This document shows, piece after piece, positions 61,200 through 64,000 of a stretch of DNA of 64,000 nucleotides (position 1 is its first letter; each line of letters starts with the position of its first letter). Where the stretch lies: contig JAAXVL010000002.1 in the NCBI GenBank assembly GCA_013335535.1, positions 248,001 to 312,000 of the forward strand, in the 5' to 3' direction. Position numbers and translations under genes: made by a program. This DNA is from Azonexaceae bacterium (GTDB lineage Bacteria; Pseudomonadota; Gammaproteobacteria; Burkholderiales; Rhodocyclaceae). Under the pieces are notes generated by a model. That model was not told the DNA's origin and did no database searches. It was given only the letters and a program-made list of their open reading frames with translations.

Positions 61200-62471
61200 A
61201 TGAAACGAATAACTACCTCGCGCAAACTCCTGTGCGCCGCGCTCACCGCAGCTTGGTGCCTGAGCGCCCAAGCCCAGGTCCATCCGGGCAGCAATGTTGA
61301 AAGCCTGCTTTCCCTGGCGCGGGAAGGCAACCCCGACTTCGCCAGTATGCGTTATGAGGCGGATGCGGCTGCAGAGCGTATTACGCCCGCAGGTGCTCTG
61401 CCCGACCCCAAGCTGCGTACCGAGCTGATGGACATTACCAAGGGCGGTTCACAAAGCGCCTCACTGTCTCCCAGCCGCGTTGGCAGCACACGCTACACCC
61501 TGATGCAGGACATCCCCTGGTTCGGCAAGCGGGACCTGAAGCGTGAGATTGCCGAGCTCGAGGCGGAAGGTGCCAAAGGGCGGGCCTATGGCACCTGGAG
61601 CGAGGTGGCCACAAAAATCAAGACCATCTACGCGCAGCTCTACTACCTTTCCCGCAACGAAAGCCTGACCCGTGAAATTCTGGACCTGATGGTCCGCCTG
61701 GAGAAGATAGCCCAGGTCCGCTACGCCGGTGGTCTGGCGGCCCAGCAGGATGTCATCCGGGCCCAGGTCGAACAGACCTCGATGCGAAATGAGCTCATCG
61801 CCCTGGAGACCGAGCATCACCATTTGATGACCAGGATGAATGCCTTGCTGGGTCGTTCAGTCAATTCACCGTTGGCGATGCCCGAAGCCCTGCGTCCGTT
61901 GCCGGCTCCCGCCAAGCTCGACTACACCGCCCTCGAGGAACGAGCCCGCGCCCGCAATCCGATGCTGTCGGCCGAAGAGCATCGCATCAAGGCCGCCGAG
62001 AAGAGCCGCGACCTGGCCTACAAGAATCGCTACCCCGACCTCACCGTGGGCGTTGTGCCCAATCAAATGCAGAACGAAGTGAAGCAGTGGGACTTGATGT
62101 TTGAAATCAACATTCCCCTGCAGCAATCGAGCCGACGCGCCCAGGAGCGCGAGGCAGAAGCGATGGTGTCGGCGAGTCGCGCCAAGCGTGACGGAACCTC
62201 CAACCAGCTCCTGGCCGACCTTTCGGCCAATCTTTCCGAGTTGGAAGCGGCCCGGCGGACCGAACGACTCACTACCGACAGCCTACTGCCCCAGGCCGAA
62301 CTGACCATGAAGGCTGCGTTGGCCGGCTATGAAACCGGGAAGGTCGACTTTGCGACCCTCCTGGACGCACAACGCCAGATTCGCCAAGCAAAGCTCAACC
62401 AAATCAAATCGCGTGCCGAGGCCCAAGTCCGCCTAGCCGAAATCGAACGAATTCTCGGAGAAGACCTATGA
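61200..62471 (+). CDS. cusC: Outer-membrane efflux channel (CusC/CzcC-type TolC family)
   Basis: The 423-residue TolC-family protein has a Sec signal (about residues 1-23) and two outer-membrane efflux repeats with long coiled-coil segments (LAREGNPDFASMRYEADAAA; ALEERARARNPMLSAEEHRI). I used the ATG at 61200; the in-frame ATG at 61155 would add residues before the signal. It overlaps the start of the adaptor gene (ATGA). The metal (copper/silver rather than cobalt/zinc) is inferred from context. Confidence 0.88.
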   Translation: MKRITTSRKLLCAALTAAWCLSAQAQVHPGSNVESLLSLAREGNPDFASMRYEADAAAERITPAGALPDPKLRTELMDITKGGSQSASLSPSRVGSTRYTLMQDIPWFGKRDLKREIAELEAEGAKGRAYGTWSEVATKIKTIYAQLYYLSRNESLTREILDLMVRLEKIAQVRYAGGLAAQQDVIRAQVEQTSMRNELIALETEHHHLMTRMNALLGRSVNSPLAMPEALRPLPAPAKLDYTALEERARARNPMLSAEEHRIKAAEKSRDLAYKNRYPDLTVGVVPNQMQNEVKQWDLMFEINIPLQQSSRRAQEREAEAMVSASRAKRDGTSNQLLADLSANLSELEAARRTERLTTDSLLPQAELTMKAALAGYETGKVDFATLLDAQRQIRQAKLNQIKSRAEAQVRLAEIERILGEDL

Positions 62472-64000
62472 ACAAGGGAGTGATTGCCGCCGCCGTGGTG
62501 GCCGCATTGGCTGCTGGTGGTGGCTATTGGGCTGGACAGAAAAGCACCCCGGCCCCGAACGCGGATGGCGGTACCAGTGTTGCTGCTGATACGGGCAAGA
62601 AGGAACGAAAGATTCTTTTCTACCGCAATCCAATGGGCCTTCCTGATACGTCGCCGACCCCGAAGAAAGACCCGATGGGTATGGACTACATCGCAGTCTA
62701 CGAGGGAGAGCAGGATGACGAGCCGGCCTCCGCCAACCAAATCAAAATCAGCACCGAGAAGATTCAGAAACTCGGCGTGCGCACCGAAGCCGCCACCCTG
62801 CGCAATCTGGACAAGGTTGTCCGTGCGGCAGGCCGCATCGAACCGGATGAGCGTCGAACCTATACCATCTCCCCGAAATTCGAAGGTTATGTTGAGCGTC
62901 TGCACGTCAATGTCACCGGCCAGCCAGTCAGCAAGGGGCAGCCGCTGTTTGAGGTTTACAGCCCGGAGCTGGTTTCTGCCCAGCGTGAATACGCTATCGC
63001 TGTCCAGGGGCAAGAAAGCCTGAAGGGCGCAGAAAGCTACACCCAGGACAGCATGCGCCAACTGGCTGAGTCCAGCCTGGCCCGCCTACGCAACTGGGAC
63101 ATCTCCGAAGAACAGGTGAAGTCCCTAGCCAAGTCCGGTGAAACCCGGCGCACGCTGACCTTCCGTTCACCAGTTAACGGCATCATCACCGAGAAGAAAG
63201 CTGTCCAAGGCATGCGCTTCATGCCGGGCGAGGCTCTGTATCAAGTCGCTGACTTGTCCTCGGTCTGGGCGGTTGCCGACGTCTTCGAACAGGACATCGG
63301 TTTGGTGAAGTCTGGTGCCAAGGCCAAAGTCAAAATCAACGCCTATCCTGACAAGACCTTCGAAGGGACCATCAGCTACGTCTATCCGACTCTGAAGGCT
63401 GAGACCCGAACCATCCAGGTTCGCATCGACTTGCCGAACACGAACAACCTGCTGAAGCCCGGTATGTTCGCCCAGCTTGAATTGCCAACTACCGCCAAGG
63501 GAGCGGTCGTCACCGTACCAAACTCGGCGGTGATTGATAGCGGCACGCGCCAAATCGTTCTGGTTCAGGCCAAGGAAGGCCGATTCGAACCCCGCGAGGT
63601 CAAGCTCGGCGCTCGCAGCGATGACCGGGTAGAAGTCATTGATGGTGTCCGTGACGGCGAGCAGGTGGTCGTTGCCGCCAATTTCCTGATTGATGCCGAG
63701 AGCAATCTGAAAGCGGCTATCGGTGGCTTTGGCCACTCAGGCCACGGTACAGCAGCACCCTCCGATAAGCCGGCAGCTGCAACAGTCGGCAACAAGGCCG
63801 AAGGCAAAGTCGAAGAGGTCGATGCCAAGGCGGGTACGGTCAGCATCACGCATGGTCCAGTGCCCAGTTTGAAATGGCCCGGCATGACCATGGAGTTCAA
63901 ACCCGCCAACGAAGCCATCATGAAGCAGTTGAAACCAGGGGCTGCGATTGACTTCGAGTTTGTCGAACGTGGCCAAGGCGAATGGGTCATCACGTCCGTT
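62468..64000 (+). CDS. cusB: RND-efflux periplasmic adaptor CusB, cut by the window end
   Basis: At least 511 residues are visible, with the frame open to the end. After an N-terminal anchor (about residues 5-22) comes a heavy-metal-binding segment (ILFYRNPMGLPDTSPTPKKD, PMGMDYIAVY), then the lipoyl, hairpin and barrel domains of CusB (ISPKFEGYVERLHVNVTGQP; VWAVADVFEQDIGLV). A C-terminal CusF-like domain begins around residue 440 (VEEVDAKAGTVSITHGPVPS, then WPGMTMEF). The RND pump gene cusA would be expected next. Confidence 0.92.
   Translation, partial: MNKGVIAAAVVAALAAGGGYWAGQKSTPAPNADGGTSVAADTGKKERKILFYRNPMGLPDTSPTPKKDPMGMDYIAVYEGEQDDEPASANQIKISTEKIQKLGVRTEAATLRNLDKVVRAAGRIEPDERRTYTISPKFEGYVERLHVNVTGQPVSKGQPLFEVYSPELVSAQREYAIAVQGQESLKGAESYTQDSMRQLAESSLARLRNWDISEEQVKSLAKSGETRRTLTFRSPVNGIITEKKAVQGMRFMPGEALYQVADLSSVWAVADVFEQDIGLVKSGAKAKVKINAYPDKTFEGTISYVYPTLKAETRTIQVRIDLPNTNNLLKPGMFAQLELPTTAKGAVVTVPNSAVIDSGTRQIVLVQAKEGRFEPREVKLGARSDDRVEVIDGVRDGEQVVVAANFLIDAESNLKAAIGGFGHSGHGTAAPSDKPAAATVGNKAEGKVEEVDAKAGTVSITHGPVPSLKWPGMTMEFKPANEAIMKQLKPGAAIDFEFVERGQGEWVITSV

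Noticed and set aside
1-64000. CRISPR arrays, tRNA or rRNA genes, plasmid origin
   Set aside because: No regularly spaced repeats, cloverleaf sequences, rRNA segments or replication-initiator genes were recognised.

Overview
The window is chromosomal DNA of a GC-rich betaproteobacterium. The S10-spc-alpha ribosomal gene order, the RpoA and SecY sequences and the large chemotaxis operon fit Rhodocyclales (Dechloromonas/Azonexus-like). The genus is an inference. No tRNA, rRNA, CRISPR array or transposase gene was seen.

Region 1 (1-11.4 kb) is the end of the S10 operon (rplB 3' end to rpsQ), the spc operon (rplN to rpmJ with secY and infA) and the alpha operon (rpsM, rpsK, rpsD, rpoA, rplQ), closed by a strong terminator. 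A hairpin between rpsQ and rplN carries a perfect TATAAT in its loop, so a terminator and the spc promoter may share the same bases.

Region 2 (11.4-30.3 kb) is core metabolism and envelope. A minus-strand operon encodes an Atm1-type ABC exporter, a CHASE histidine kinase, a receiver/anti-sigma-kinase-like protein and a receiver-PAS-PP2C phosphatase. After it come a thioesterase, a FadL porin, DUF2802 and SPOR proteins, two lipoproteins, a TPR protein, RidA, RecG, a LysR regulator diverging from an MFS transporter, AcuI/YhdH-type reductase, tautomerase, an OYE-family reductase, a 33-residue membrane peptide behind a sigma-E-like promoter, and an alpha/beta hydrolase.

Region 3 (30.4-40.7 kb) is one minus-strand chemotaxis operon: CheY-like receiver, short MCP, STAS protein, CheA, MCP, CheW, CheD, CheR, a second CheD, CheB and an HDOD protein. 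The short MCP and the longer CheD end in the same four residues, IELF.

Region 4 (40.8-46.7 kb) is an ArsR-type regulator (apparently leaderless mRNA), an Aas-like acyltransferase/acyl-ACP synthetase and a Tat-exported amidohydrolase, all translationally coupled. The fourth gene, an LplT-like MFS, is cut after about 30 codons. A lower-GC homologue, an MFS-PlsC fusion, follows immediately, which looks like replacement by horizontal transfer.

Region 5 (46.7-64 kb) looks accessory. Two inverted copies of a roughly 90-bp element (46.83 and 57.20 kb) bracket about 10 kb holding a cytochrome c'-like protein with a divergent Crp-type regulator, an orphan TonB-like protein, an ArsR-rhodanese / thioredoxin-like / DsrE / methyltransferase operon, a TetR-controlled DevBCA/MacAB-like exporter, and an RhtB exporter with an Lrp regulator. 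Beyond the second copy lies a copper/heavy-metal module: CusS/CusR-type two-component system, His-tailed cytochrome c, DUF411 protein, CusF-like protein, CusC and CusB (cut by the window end). Two copies of a conserved operator precede the cytochrome and DUF411 genes.

A short dispersed repeat (core AAATTTCCGGTTGACCGTGG) occurs at least six times between 15 and 43.4 kb, three of them inside genes. I found none after 44.7 kb, which supports the core/accessory boundary there.
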